Shown here: in pieces, positions 8,087 through 18,794 of the stretch
Layout of the letters: each line of letters starts with the position of its first letter
How positions within the stretch are numbered: the stretch's first letter is position 1
NCBI RefSeq assembly: GCF_900108875.1
Contig: NZ_FNYJ01000003.1
Span: 145,969 to 209,968, forward strand
Length of the DNA stretch: 64,000 nt
Origin: Pseudomonas sp. NFR16
GTDB taxonomy: Bacteria; Pseudomonadota; Gammaproteobacteria; Pseudomonadales; Pseudomonadaceae
Direction: 5' to 3'
Made by a program: the position numbers and the translations under genes
Notes under the pieces: model-generated
The model's database searches: none
What the model saw: only the letters and a program-made list of their open reading frames with translations
Told to the model about the DNA's origin: nothing

Positions 8087-10296
<2,210 letters not shown>

Positions 10297-10351
10297 GCGA
10301 CATCCGGTCTTACCGCTTCCTATTATTAAAATTATGCAACTGGAGTGTTAA

Positions 10352-10687
10352 ATGAGCTTTTTCATCTCTCCCGCTTTCGCGGATGCAGCGGCACCTGCTG
10401 CAGGCCCCGCAGGTTCGGGCTTCGAGTGGATTTTCCTGGTCGGCTTTCTGGTCATCTTCTATCTGATGATCTGGCGTCCACAGGCCAAGCGTGCCAAAGA
10501 ACAGAAGAACCTGCTGGGCAACTTGCAGAAAGGCGATGAAGTCGTCACCTCCGGCGGTATTGCCGGCAAGATCAACAAAGTGACCGACGACTTCGTTGTT
10601 ATCGAAGTGTCCGACACCGTTGAGCTGAAGATCCAGAAGGGCGCCATCGCTGCCACCCTGCCCAAGGGCACTCTGAAAGCCATCTGA
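10352..10687 (+). CDS. yajC: Sec translocase accessory protein YajC
   Basis: 111 residues: a short Ala/Gly-rich N-terminus, one transmembrane helix at about residues 24-45 (WIFLVGFLVIFYLMIW), the family motif RPQAKRAKEQKNLL, and a small cytoplasmic domain with GDEVVTSGGIAGKI. YajC associates with SecDF and YidC at the inner membrane. GGAGTG lies 6 bases before the ATG. A 7-base GC-rich hairpin (10709-10729) sits in the 59-base gap before secD. Confidence 0.95.
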   Translation: MSFFISPAFADAAAPAAGPAGSGFEWIFLVGFLVIFYLMIWRPQAKRAKEQKNLLGNLQKGDEVVTSGGIAGKINKVTDDFVVIEVSDTVELKIQKGAIAATLPKGTLKAI

Positions 10688-10749
10688 TTCCAGTCTTTTA
10701 CCAATCGACGGGGCGCGCAAGGCGCCCCGCGTTCTAAGCAGGCGGCGTG

Positions 10750-12618
10750 ATGTTGAACAAATACCCTCTGTGGAAATACATCCTGATCCTGGCAGTGCTG
10801 GTGATCGGCTTTATTTATTCCGCACCCAATCTCTACCCTGATGACCCGGCTATTCAGGTCAGCGGCGCAAGCACTGCGCTGCAGGTCAATCAGGCTGATC
10901 TGGATCGCGTAAGCAAGGCGCTTACCGATGCTGGCATCGCGGTCAAGGGCGCGTCTCTGGCCGAGAATGGCAAGGGCGGTTTGTTGCGTCTGACCAAGCA
11001 GGAAGACCAGCTGCCAGCCAAAGATGTCGCGCGCAAGGCGCTGGGCGACGACTACGTCGTTGCATTGAACCTGGCGCAAACCACGCCAAAATGGTTGCGC
11101 AGCATCGGCGCTACGCCGATGAAACTGGGTCTGGACTTGTCCGGCGGTGTGCACTTCCTGCTTGAAGTCGACATGGACAAGGCGCTCAGCGCTCGTCTGA
11201 ATGTCTACGAAGGCGAAGTGAAGAGCCTGCTGCGCAAGGAAAAACTGCGCTATCGCAGCCTGCCTCAGGACAATGGCGCCATTCAGCTGGGCTTCAGTGA
11301 CACGGATTCCCGCGAGCAGGCCCGTGCTCTGATCCGCAAGGATTACAGCGATTTCGATATCACCATGAGCGATCGTGGCGAGATGCCGATCCTGCGCCTG
11401 GCCATGACTCAGGCCAAGGTCGCCGAGATCCGCGAATATTCGATCAAGCAAAACCTGACCACCGTCCGTAACCGTGTCAACGAACTCGGTGTGGCCGAGC
11501 CGCTGGTTCAGCGTCAGGGCGCCAACCGTATCGTGGTTGAGCTGCCGGGTGTGCAGGACACCGCCGAAGCCAAGCGTATTCTCGGCAAGACGGCTAACCT
11601 TGAGTTCCGTCTGGGCGCAGGCCCGGATGACACCAAGGCCACCACTGAAATGTTCGAGTTCCGCGAGGGCGGTCGCCCTGCGGCAGCGGTCGAGCGCGGT
11701 TTGATCATCACCGGTGACCAGGTGACCGATGCCAAGGCTGGCTTCGACGAGCACGGTCGTCCGCAGGTAAACATCAAGCTGGACGGTCACGGCGGTGACC
11801 TGATGAGTCGCGCAACGCGCGCCAACGTCGGCCGCAGCATGGCCGTGATCTTCATCGAGCAGAAACCGACCACCACCTACACCAGACAGGTTGTGGACGG
11901 CGTCGAGAAAGACGTGCCGGTTCAGACGTTCAAGGAAGAGAAGAAGATCATCAGCCTGGCGACCATTCAGTCGCCGCTGGGCGCGCAGTTCCGCATCACC
12001 GGCCTGAACGGTCAGGGTGAGTCGTCGGAGCTTGCGTTGCTGCTGCGTGCCGGCGGTCTGGCGGCACCGATGTACTTCGCCGAAGAACGTACCATTGGCC
12101 CGAGCCTGGGTGCCGACAACATCACCAAGGGTGTGCATGCATCCCTGTGGGGCATGCTGTTCGTCTCGCTGTTCATCCTCGCCATCTACCGTTTCTTCGG
12201 TCTGATCGCGACGGTTGCGCTGGCCTTCAACATGGTCATGCTGCTGGCGCTGATGTCGCTGCTGGGCGCAACGCTGACCCTGCCGGGTATCGCCGGTATC
12301 GTGTTGACGATGGGTATGGCGGTCGACGCCAACGTGCTGATCTTCTCGCGTATTCGTGAGGAGCTGGCAAACGGCATGAGCGTGCAGCGTGCGATCAACG
12401 AAGGTTTTGACCGCGCCTACACCGCGATTCTCGACGCCAACCTGACCTCGCTGTTGGTCGGCGGCATTCTGTATGCCATGGGCACAGGCCCGGTCAAAGG
12501 TTTCGCCGTGACCATGTCGCTCGGGATCTTTACCTCGATGTTCACAGCCATCATGGTGACGCGTGCAATCGTCAACCTGATCTATGGCGGTCGTGACTTC
12601 AAGAAGTTGTGGATTTAA
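10750..12618 (+). CDS. secD: Protein translocase subunit SecD
   Basis: About 622 residues; GTG at 10747 and ATG at 10750 are adjacent and in frame. SecD and SecF use the proton motive force to pull proteins through SecYEG. The N-terminal helix (YILILAVLVIGFIYS) is followed by the large periplasmic P1 region starting at GLDLSGGVHFLLEVD, then five helices at the C-terminus with GMAVDANVLIFSRIREEL. It lies 9 bases before secF in one transcript. Confidence 0.95.
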   Translation: MLNKYPLWKYILILAVLVIGFIYSAPNLYPDDPAIQVSGASTALQVNQADLDRVSKALTDAGIAVKGASLAENGKGGLLRLTKQEDQLPAKDVARKALGDDYVVALNLAQTTPKWLRSIGATPMKLGLDLSGGVHFLLEVDMDKALSARLNVYEGEVKSLLRKEKLRYRSLPQDNGAIQLGFSDTDSREQARALIRKDYSDFDITMSDRGEMPILRLAMTQAKVAEIREYSIKQNLTTVRNRVNELGVAEPLVQRQGANRIVVELPGVQDTAEAKRILGKTANLEFRLGAGPDDTKATTEMFEFREGGRPAAAVERGLIITGDQVTDAKAGFDEHGRPQVNIKLDGHGGDLMSRATRANVGRSMAVIFIEQKPTTTYTRQVVDGVEKDVPVQTFKEEKKIISLATIQSPLGAQFRITGLNGQGESSELALLLRAGGLAAPMYFAEERTIGPSLGADNITKGVHASLWGMLFVSLFILAIYRFFGLIATVALAFNMVMLLALMSLLGATLTLPGIAGIVLTMGMAVDANVLIFSRIREELANGMSVQRAINEGFDRAYTAILDANLTSLLVGGILYAMGTGPVKGFAVTMSLGIFTSMFTAIMVTRAIVNLIYGGRDFKKLWI

Positions 12619-12627
12619 GGGGCTGCC

Positions 12628-13539
12628 ATGAAACGTACCATCAACTTCATGGGCGTTCGCAACGTTGCGTTCGCCATCACCATGCTCCTCACCGTACTGG
12701 CGTTGTTCAGCTGGTTCCATAAAGGGCTCAACTTCGGTCTGGACTTCACCGGCGGTACGCTGATCGAGCTGACCTACGAGCGTCCTGCCGATCTGGGCAA
12801 GGTGCGCGAGGAGCTGGTGTCTTCGGGTTATCACGAAGCCATCGTGCAGAGTTTTGGCGCGACCACCGACCTGCTCGTGCGTATGCCGGGTGAAGACCCG
12901 CAGCTGGGCGCTCAGGTGGCCGAGGCGCTGCGTCGCACCGGCGCTGACAACCCGGTAACGGTCAAGCGCGTCGAGTTCGTCGGCCCTCAAGTGGGCGAAG
13001 AGCTGCGCGATCAGGGCGGCATCGGCATGCTGCTCGCGCTGGGTGGCGTACTGATCTATCTGGCCTTCCGCTTCCAGTGGAAATTCGCAGTCGGCGCCAT
13101 CGTTTCCCTGATCCACGACGTGGTGGTGACGATGGGTATCCTGTCGTTCTTCCAGGTGACGTTCGATCTGACCGTGCTGGCCGCCGTGCTGGCGATCATC
13201 GGTTACTCCCTCAACGATACGATCGTGGTATTCGACCGTGTCCGCGAGAACTTCCGCCTGCTGCGCAAAGCGTCGCTGATCGAAAACATCAACATTTCGA
13301 CCACCCAGACGCTGCTGCGGACCATGGCGACTTCGATCTCCACGCTATTGGCCATCGTGGCACTGTGGATCTTCGGTGGCGACAGCCTGCACGGTTTCTC
13401 GGTCGCGCTGTTCATTGGCGTTCTGGCAGGTACCTACTCGTCGATCTACATCGCCAACGTGGTACTGATCTGGCTCAACCTGAGCACTGAAGACCTGCTG
13501 CCACCAGTGACGACCGAGAAGGTCGACGATCGTCCCTGA
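12628..13539 (+). CDS. secF: Protein translocase subunit SecF
   Basis: 303 residues. An N-terminal helix is followed by the periplasmic GLNFGLDFTGGTLIEL motif, and the C-terminal bundle contains GYSLNDTIVVFDRVREN, both characteristic of SecF. It is the partner of SecD encoded immediately upstream. It is the last gene of the queA-tgt-yajC-secD-secF run, ending at a strong terminator at 13563. Confidence 0.95.
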   Translation: MKRTINFMGVRNVAFAITMLLTVLALFSWFHKGLNFGLDFTGGTLIELTYERPADLGKVREELVSSGYHEAIVQSFGATTDLLVRMPGEDPQLGAQVAEALRRTGADNPVTVKRVEFVGPQVGEELRDQGGIGMLLALGGVLIYLAFRFQWKFAVGAIVSLIHDVVVTMGILSFFQVTFDLTVLAAVLAIIGYSLNDTIVVFDRVRENFRLLRKASLIENINISTTQTLLRTMATSISTLLAIVALWIFGGDSLHGFSVALFIGVLAGTYSSIYIANVVLIWLNLSTEDLLPPVTTEKVDDRP

Positions 13540-13562
13540 CGATGGCTGACCGGTCATCCCTT

Positions 13563-13597
13563 AAAAAAAGCGCGAGTGTGAACTCGCGCTTTTTTTT
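13563..13597 (+). terminator. Terminator after secF
   Basis: AAAAAAAGCGCGAG (13563-13576) pairs with CTCGCGCTTTTTT (from 13583), followed by further T residues. This is a strong intrinsic terminator and could work in both directions. Confidence 0.9.
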
Positions 13598-13655
13598 GTG
13601 CTCCAAGGCTGGGAGTAGCGCGAGCAATTGCGCTGAATATGGTCAGGAGGTTCAC

Positions 13656-14201
13656 GTGAACAAGTCGTTGCTAGTTGGTGCAGTATTGGGTGCTGTCGGT
13701 GTGACTGCCGGTGGTGCTTTGGCCACCTATAGCCTCGTAAAACAAAGCGGCCCAGAGTATGCCGATGTACTCGCCGTCGAGCCTGTTAAAGAACAAATCA
13801 AAACCCCTCGTCAGGTGTGCAAGGATGTCGCGGTCACCCATCGCGCTCCGGTGAAGGATGAGCATCAGATTGTGGGCAGCGTTATCGGTGCCGTAGCGGG
13901 TGGCCTGCTCGGTAACCAGGTAGGTGGCGGTACTGGCAAGAAAATCGCAACCGTGGCGGGCGCCGTTGGCGGTGGTTACGCGGGCAACAAGGTTCAGGAA
14001 GGCATGCAGAACCGCGATACCTACACCACCACTGAAAGCCGCTGCAATACCGTTAACGACATCAGTGACAAGGTCGTTGGTTACAACGTGAAGTACAAGT
14101 TGAACGACAAGGTCGGTCAGGTACGTATGGATCGCGACCCAGGCAGTCAGATCCCCGTCAACAAGGATGGTCAGCTGGAGTTGAGTCAGGCCGGTCAATA
14201 A
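13656..14201 (+). CDS. Glycine-zipper 2TM-domain protein
   Basis: 181 residues from a GTG start preceded by CAGGAGG at 6 bases; the open frame extends upstream to 13542 through the terminator, so that start is rejected. An N-terminal hydrophobic segment (LLVGAVLGAVGVTAGGALATY) is followed by a glycine-zipper region (VGSVIGAVAGGLLGNQVGGGTGKK and AVGGGYAGNKVQEGMQ) as in the rickettsial 17-kDa antigen family. The C-terminal part is a small beta-rich domain ending DGQLELSQAGQ. It is a likely envelope protein; the precise role is unknown. It is monocistronic, between two terminators. Confidence 0.85.
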   Translation: MNKSLLVGAVLGAVGVTAGGALATYSLVKQSGPEYADVLAVEPVKEQIKTPRQVCKDVAVTHRAPVKDEHQIVGSVIGAVAGGLLGNQVGGGTGKKIATVAGAVGGGYAGNKVQEGMQNRDTYTTTESRCNTVNDISDKVVGYNVKYKLNDKVGQVRMDRDPGSQIPVNKDGQLELSQAGQ

Positions 14202-14222
14202 CTGTCACATCCAGCTATTCTG

Positions 14223-14254
14223 AAAAACACCCCCTTATCCGGGGTGTTTTTTTT
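14223..14254 (+). terminator. Terminator after the glycine-zipper gene
   Basis: AAAAACACCCC (14223-14233) pairs with GGGGTGTTTTT (14241-14251), with more T residues to 14254. It is an intrinsic terminator that isolates the gene from the porin downstream. Confidence 0.9.
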
Positions 14255-14420
14255 GCCCGCTACCACGCCATATCCGATAAGTCTGGAGTCGGTAGCAACT
14301 ATATATTTTTAATTTGAATACCCGGCGCGTAAGCTTTTTTTGTGGTGGAAGCCTGGGTTTCGCAAGCCAGCCCGCCTCAACAACTCTAATAAAAAAAGTT
14401 ACGCCAAGCGGGAAACAACA

Positions 14421-15665
14421 ATGCATAAAAGCCCTGTATCTCTCGCCCTTACTTCTGCTACGGCCCTTGGACTGAGTCTCGCCTTTCCCGGCTTCGCGGA
14501 AGCGGACTTTTTCGAAGACAGCAAAGCAGACCTCGAATTTCGCAACTTCTACTTCAACAGCGATTACCGACAGGACGGTGCGAGCCAGTCCAAACGCGAC
14601 GAGTGGGCCCAAGGCCTGATTCTTAATTACGAATCCGGCTTTACCGAGGGAACGGTGGGATTTGGCGTCGATGCCCTCGGACTTTTCGGCCTCAAGCTGG
14701 ACTCCGGACCTGACCGGCGCAACACCGGCCTGCTGCCTGTCGGCGACGAGAAAGCGCCCGATGACTATGGCCGTTCAGGGGTGACTGCCAAAGCCCGGAT
14801 TTCCAAGAGCGTGCTGCGGGTGGGAACCTTGATGCCCAGGTTGCCGACTGTCTTGCCCAATGACGGTCGCTTGTTGCCGCAGACGTTTCGCGGCGCGCAG
14901 TTGACCTCCAGAGACCTTGCCGACACCACCGTCAATATCGGTCGCCTGACCAGCAACACCGAGCGCAATGACAGCGGCCATGAAGACATCGAAGCCGAAG
15001 GCAAAGGCATCAAAGGCGGGCGCCCAAGTGATTCTTTCGATTTCGCCAGTGCCAGTTACAACTGGGCCAAAGGCCTCATCACGTCTTATAACTACGGCAG
15101 CCTGGAGAACAACTACAAACAGCACATCGTCACGCTGGTGCATGACTTTGCGCTGAGCGAATCACAGTCCATCAAAAGTGATCTGCGGTATGCGCGCTCC
15201 CTCAAAGATGGCAACTCCAATATCGACAACACGGCGGTCGGCGCGAAGTTCACTTACAGCATCGCCGGCCACGGTTTCGGTGTGGCCTATCAACGCATGA
15301 ACGGCGAAACTGGTTTTCCGCACCTGGCAGGCACGGACTCCTTTCTCGTCAACTACGTGATGATCTCGCCGGACTTCGCCAACCCCGAAGAGCGGTCATG
15401 GCAGGCGCGCTATGACTACGACTTCGCGACCGTCGGCCTCCCTGGCCTGACGTTCATGACTCGCTATCTCAAAGGTGACCACTTTGCTCGCGCAAGCAAG
15501 GAGGGCACCGAGTGGGAGCGCAACACGGACATTGCGTATGTGTTCCAGAGCGGCGTGCTCAAGAACCTCGAGTTGAAGTGGCGCAACGGCAGCTATCGCA
15601 GCAACGGCGGCAACAACATTGACCAGAACCGCGTCATCGTCAGCTACACGCTGCCGCTGCTCTGA
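14421..15665 (+). CDS. OprD-family outer-membrane porin
   Basis: 414 residues from MHKSPVSLALTSATALG, with a signal peptide ending near AEA at about residue 30 (GFAEADFFEDSKADL). The mature N-terminus DSKADLEFRNFYFNSDYR and the GVTAKARISKSVLRVGTLMPRLPTV segment are typical of OprD substrate-specific channels; the C-terminus ends RVIVSYTLPLL. Such porins admit small carboxylates, amino acids or peptides. GGGAAA lies before the ATG. It begins the run porin, exported lyase, with a dicarboxylate carrier and LysR gene beyond, which suggests that it brings in the substrate of the lyase. Confidence 0.9.
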   Translation: MHKSPVSLALTSATALGLSLAFPGFAEADFFEDSKADLEFRNFYFNSDYRQDGASQSKRDEWAQGLILNYESGFTEGTVGFGVDALGLFGLKLDSGPDRRNTGLLPVGDEKAPDDYGRSGVTAKARISKSVLRVGTLMPRLPTVLPNDGRLLPQTFRGAQLTSRDLADTTVNIGRLTSNTERNDSGHEDIEAEGKGIKGGRPSDSFDFASASYNWAKGLITSYNYGSLENNYKQHIVTLVHDFALSESQSIKSDLRYARSLKDGNSNIDNTAVGAKFTYSIAGHGFGVAYQRMNGETGFPHLAGTDSFLVNYVMISPDFANPEERSWQARYDYDFATVGLPGLTFMTRYLKGDHFARASKEGTEWERNTDIAYVFQSGVLKNLELKWRNGSYRSNGGNNIDQNRVIVSYTLPLL

Positions 15666-15730
15666 GTCGTTCGATTTCAGCAACTTCCCGACAACGCTCA
15701 TTCTCGGCGATCGCCGCAACGGAGCCCGCA

Positions 15731-17329
15731 ATGCCAACAAGAAAAACCCTTATCCACCTGGCCGTCGCCTTCGCCCTGTTCAACAGTTACGGCGCCTACG
15801 CGGCCAATACCGCAGAGCTGCCCTGCGCGACCACGGAACAGTGCGCCGCGCAGGCGGCAAAAATCGGTGCCACGGTCGACAAATCGAAATCCGCGGGCAG
15901 TAAAACGGAAAGTCAGTTTTCCTGGCTGAACCGGATCAACAAAGCCTCGATCGTCATGCTGACCGAGGAGGGCATCGTCAAGCCGGAAATGGGGCAGAAG
16001 ATCGCCACGGGTGTGCGTTACGCTATCGATCAGGCGGATCAGCCCAACGGTAAACGCCCGAGCGATGTGCTCCAGCTCGAACAGATTATGACCGACAAGA
16101 TCGGCCCGGAGGCCTCGCTGATTCATTCCGGTCGGAGTCGTCAGGACATGCTCGCCACGTACCGTCTGGCCAAGCTGCGTTCGGACGTGCTGGCCTACAG
16201 CGAAGCCATGAATGCAACGCGCAAGCGCCTTCTGGATCTGGCCGACAAAAACGTCGATACGCTCGTGCCGGCCTACACCAATGGCGTGCAGGCGATGCCG
16301 ATCAGCTACGCACACTATTTGCTGGCGTTCGAGGCTGCATTCGATCGCGACGGTCAGCGTATTCGCGAGCTGTATCAGCGCCTGAACCAGAGCCCGATGG
16401 GCACGGCGGTGCTTGCCAATTCGGCCTACCCGCTGAATCGCGAACGACTGGCTCAGTTGCTGGGCTTTGACGGGGTGCGCGAGAACTCACTGGATTCCAG
16501 TCAGGTGTCGACTTACGACATTCCGATCGAGGCGGCCAATATTGCGTCTTCTTCGGCGATTCGCGTGGGCGCAATGATTGGCGACATTCACACGCAATAC
16601 CATCAGATTCGTCCTTGGCTACTGCTGGATGAAGAAAAAACCTACACCAGCAGCGCCATGCCGCAAAAACGCAATCCGGGACTGCTGATGCGCGCCCGTG
16701 AGAGTGCGTCAGATGTGGTCGGGCTGGCGCAGACCGTGACCTTGCGTGCGCACAACGTGACCACCGGCATGACCGACTACAAGTTCGCCTTCGACTCGTT
16801 GGGCGTCTTCGATTCCACCAAAGAGATGTTTGCGGCAATGGACGCGGTGTTTGACGCGCTACAGGTCAATCCGCAACGCGCACGGGAAGAGCTGGAAAAC
16901 GAATGGACCACCTCGATGGAGCTGGCCGATACGCTGGAGCGCACGCAGAAAGTGCCGTTCCGCATCGGTCACAGCTTTGCGTCGATGATCGTCGAACAGG
17001 CGCGAAGCGAAGGCCTGACGCCGAAGACGTTCCCGTACGCCGATGCACAGAAGCTGTATGCGAAGGCGGCTGACAAATATCAGTGGAAGCCCAACTCACT
17101 GCCTCTGGACGAGGCGACGTTCCGCGCTGCGTTATCCCCGGAGGACATGGTCAAAACCCGCAAGGGCACCGGTGGCCCGCAGCCGCAGGAGGTCAAGCGA
17201 ATGCTGGCCGAAGCCCACAAGACGCTGCAAGCGGATCAGACCTGGTTGCGGGAGCGTAGGGAAAAGCTGACGCAGGCCGAAGGTGATCTGGACCGGGCAT
17301 TCGAGAAGCTGCTGTCGTCCAAGGGTTGA
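15731..17329 (+). CDS. Exported argininosuccinate lyase-like enzyme
   Basis: 532 residues of the argininosuccinate lyase/fumarase superfamily, preceded by a Sec signal peptide (residues 1-25, cleavage near AYA-A). SGRSRQDMLAT at 133-143 matches the ArgH substrate loop, and TSSAMPQKRNP at 306-316 is the superfamily signature with the candidate catalytic Ser. The usual His of YTHLQ is Asn184 here (AYTNGVQAMP). Superfamily members release fumarate by beta-elimination. A cytoplasmic urea-cycle role is excluded by the signal peptide; I infer periplasmic cleavage of an imported N-succinyl-type compound. The gene lies 65 bases after the OprD porin. Confidence 0.8.
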   Translation: MPTRKTLIHLAVAFALFNSYGAYAANTAELPCATTEQCAAQAAKIGATVDKSKSAGSKTESQFSWLNRINKASIVMLTEEGIVKPEMGQKIATGVRYAIDQADQPNGKRPSDVLQLEQIMTDKIGPEASLIHSGRSRQDMLATYRLAKLRSDVLAYSEAMNATRKRLLDLADKNVDTLVPAYTNGVQAMPISYAHYLLAFEAAFDRDGQRIRELYQRLNQSPMGTAVLANSAYPLNRERLAQLLGFDGVRENSLDSSQVSTYDIPIEAANIASSSAIRVGAMIGDIHTQYHQIRPWLLLDEEKTYTSSAMPQKRNPGLLMRARESASDVVGLAQTVTLRAHNVTTGMTDYKFAFDSLGVFDSTKEMFAAMDAVFDALQVNPQRAREELENEWTTSMELADTLERTQKVPFRIGHSFASMIVEQARSEGLTPKTFPYADAQKLYAKAADKYQWKPNSLPLDEATFRAALSPEDMVKTRKGTGGPQPQEVKRMLAEAHKTLQADQTWLRERREKLTQAEGDLDRAFEKLLSSKG

Positions 17330-17335
17330 CTCATT

Positions 17336-17371
17336 CCCACTCCTGCAGGCCGGCCTGCCTGTGGGAGTGGG
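17336..17371. repeat. Palindrome between lyase and transporter genes
   Basis: The perfect 14-base palindrome GCAGGCCGGCCTGC at 17345-17358 is flanked by CCCACTCC and its near-complement GGGAGTGGG. The CCTGTGGGAG core is common in pseudomonad REP sequences. It lies between convergent genes and may serve as a terminator for both. Confidence 0.6.
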
Positions 17372-17414
17372 TGCCCGCACCAGGCTGACGCCCGCCAAAA
17401 ACGCTCCTGCACAT

Positions 17415-18659
17415 TCAGCTCCGATGGACCGGAAGCTGGATCACGTCGCTCATGGTTTCTCGATCCAGAGCCTTCTGCCAGCGCGCGATGGCCAGGCACG
17501 CCACGCAGTTGCCGAGCACGTTGGTCAGCACCCGACACTTCATCAAGCGTTCCACGCCCAATAGAAGTCCTGCACTTTCCAGCGGTACCCCATGAAACAG
17601 ATTGAGGGTTGCGATGAGGGTGAAGAACGCCGAGCCCGCCATGCTGGTCGACCCCAGTGAGGTCACCAGCGTAATCAGCAGCAAGGTCAGTATCTGTTCC
17701 CCACTCAGATGAACGCCCGACAGTTGCGCTAAAAACACCGCAGCCACGATCAGATAAAGGTTCGAGCCGTTTAAATTGAAGGTGTAACCCGTCGTCAGCA
17801 CCAGGCGGGCCAGTTGCGGGTTGCAGCCCAGATTTTGCATTTTCTCGATCAGGCTCGGCAGTGCGGCAATCAAAGAACCGGTAAAGGTCACCAGCAGCAG
17901 TTCGTCCTTGAGGTAGATGATCAGCTGCCAGATCGAGGCGCCGGACGCCTGGGCGACAGGTGTCAGGATCAGCAATACGAACAGGGCACTGGCCAGGTAC
18001 ATCACTGCGACGAATTTCAGCAGCGGTACTGCGGAAGCCGGACCGAACTTGCCGATCGTGTACGCAATGGCGCCAAAGGCGGCGAGCGGCGCAAACCTGA
18101 GTATCAGTTTCAGCACACTGAACAACACCGCCACGGTTTTCTCAAGCAGGTTACGCAAGGCGTCGGCCGTTGGGTGCCCCTTGGCGCGGGCGATCAATGC
18201 CCCGGTCAGCAGGCCGGCGAACATGATCTGCAGGATCGGATTCTGTGTAACCGCGCGGCCGAGCACGTTGCCCATCGCAGACCAGGAAAAAGCGGTGCGC
18301 GCTGTTTCGTTTTCCAACGGCGCCAGCGGGATCTGCAACGGCCCGGCTCCCACGCCCGCACCGGGCTGAAGGAGTTCGGCGATCAGACAGCCGAGCAGCA
18401 GGGCCAGCAGCGTCATCGTCTGGAAATAAACAAGAATCTTGCGGGCCAGACCCCGTTGCCTCACCTGAAGGCTGGCCACTCCAGAGGCAATCAGCAGAAA
18501 CATCATGAACGGCATGATCGAGCCGATGATGCGGATGAAACCATCGCTCAGGGGTTTCATTTCGACCGCAATCGGCGGCTCGAAAAGGCCCAGCAACGCG
18601 CCGCAGGCGATGGCCAGAAGCAGTTGCAGAGTGGCGCTGCGCAGAAGTCGTGTGGGCAT
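17415..18659 (-). CDS. DctA-like dicarboxylate/amino acid:cation symporter
   Basis: 414 residues from MPTRLLRSATLQLLLAI, a start with GGGA five bases upstream; the frame extends to 18764. It is an eight-helix DAACS carrier: MPFMMFLLIASGVASL, TGYTFNLNGSNLYL (the usual NxDGT is NLNGS) and GVERLMKCRVLTNVLGNCVA correspond to DctA/GltP core segments. The serine-rich SSSxSALP loop is replaced by TGSLIAALPSL. It probably takes up a C4-dicarboxylate such as fumarate across the inner membrane. It converges on the exported lyase and diverges from a LysR gene. Confidence 0.85.
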   Translation of the reverse strand: MPTRLLRSATLQLLLAIACGALLGLFEPPIAVEMKPLSDGFIRIIGSIMPFMMFLLIASGVASLQVRQRGLARKILVYFQTMTLLALLLGCLIAELLQPGAGVGAGPLQIPLAPLENETARTAFSWSAMGNVLGRAVTQNPILQIMFAGLLTGALIARAKGHPTADALRNLLEKTVAVLFSVLKLILRFAPLAAFGAIAYTIGKFGPASAVPLLKFVAVMYLASALFVLLILTPVAQASGASIWQLIIYLKDELLLVTFTGSLIAALPSLIEKMQNLGCNPQLARLVLTTGYTFNLNGSNLYLIVAAVFLAQLSGVHLSGEQILTLLLITLVTSLGSTSMAGSAFFTLIATLNLFHGVPLESAGLLLGVERLMKCRVLTNVLGNCVACLAIARWQKALDRETMSDVIQLPVHRS

Positions 18660-18794
18660 CGGTGTCCCGGGAATTTCAGCGTATTTATTGTTATGAGCGT
18701 GCCTTGCCAGCCCCACGGGGATTGGGCACGCTTGCCTGCCAATGTCGCATCGACCGGGCGGCAATCATAAAACCTTGTTGCGGGACAGACCACC

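Noticed and set aside
10459..13116. An 885-codon open frame on the minus strand across secD and secF
   Set aside because: It is antisense to two clear genes, is rich in His/Gln/Arg as expected of shadow frames in GC-rich DNA, and resembles no protein.
15731..17329. Assignment of the lyase as the arginine-biosynthesis enzyme ArgH
   Set aside because: It has a Sec signal peptide and Asn in place of a catalytic His, and sits with transport genes instead of arginine genes.
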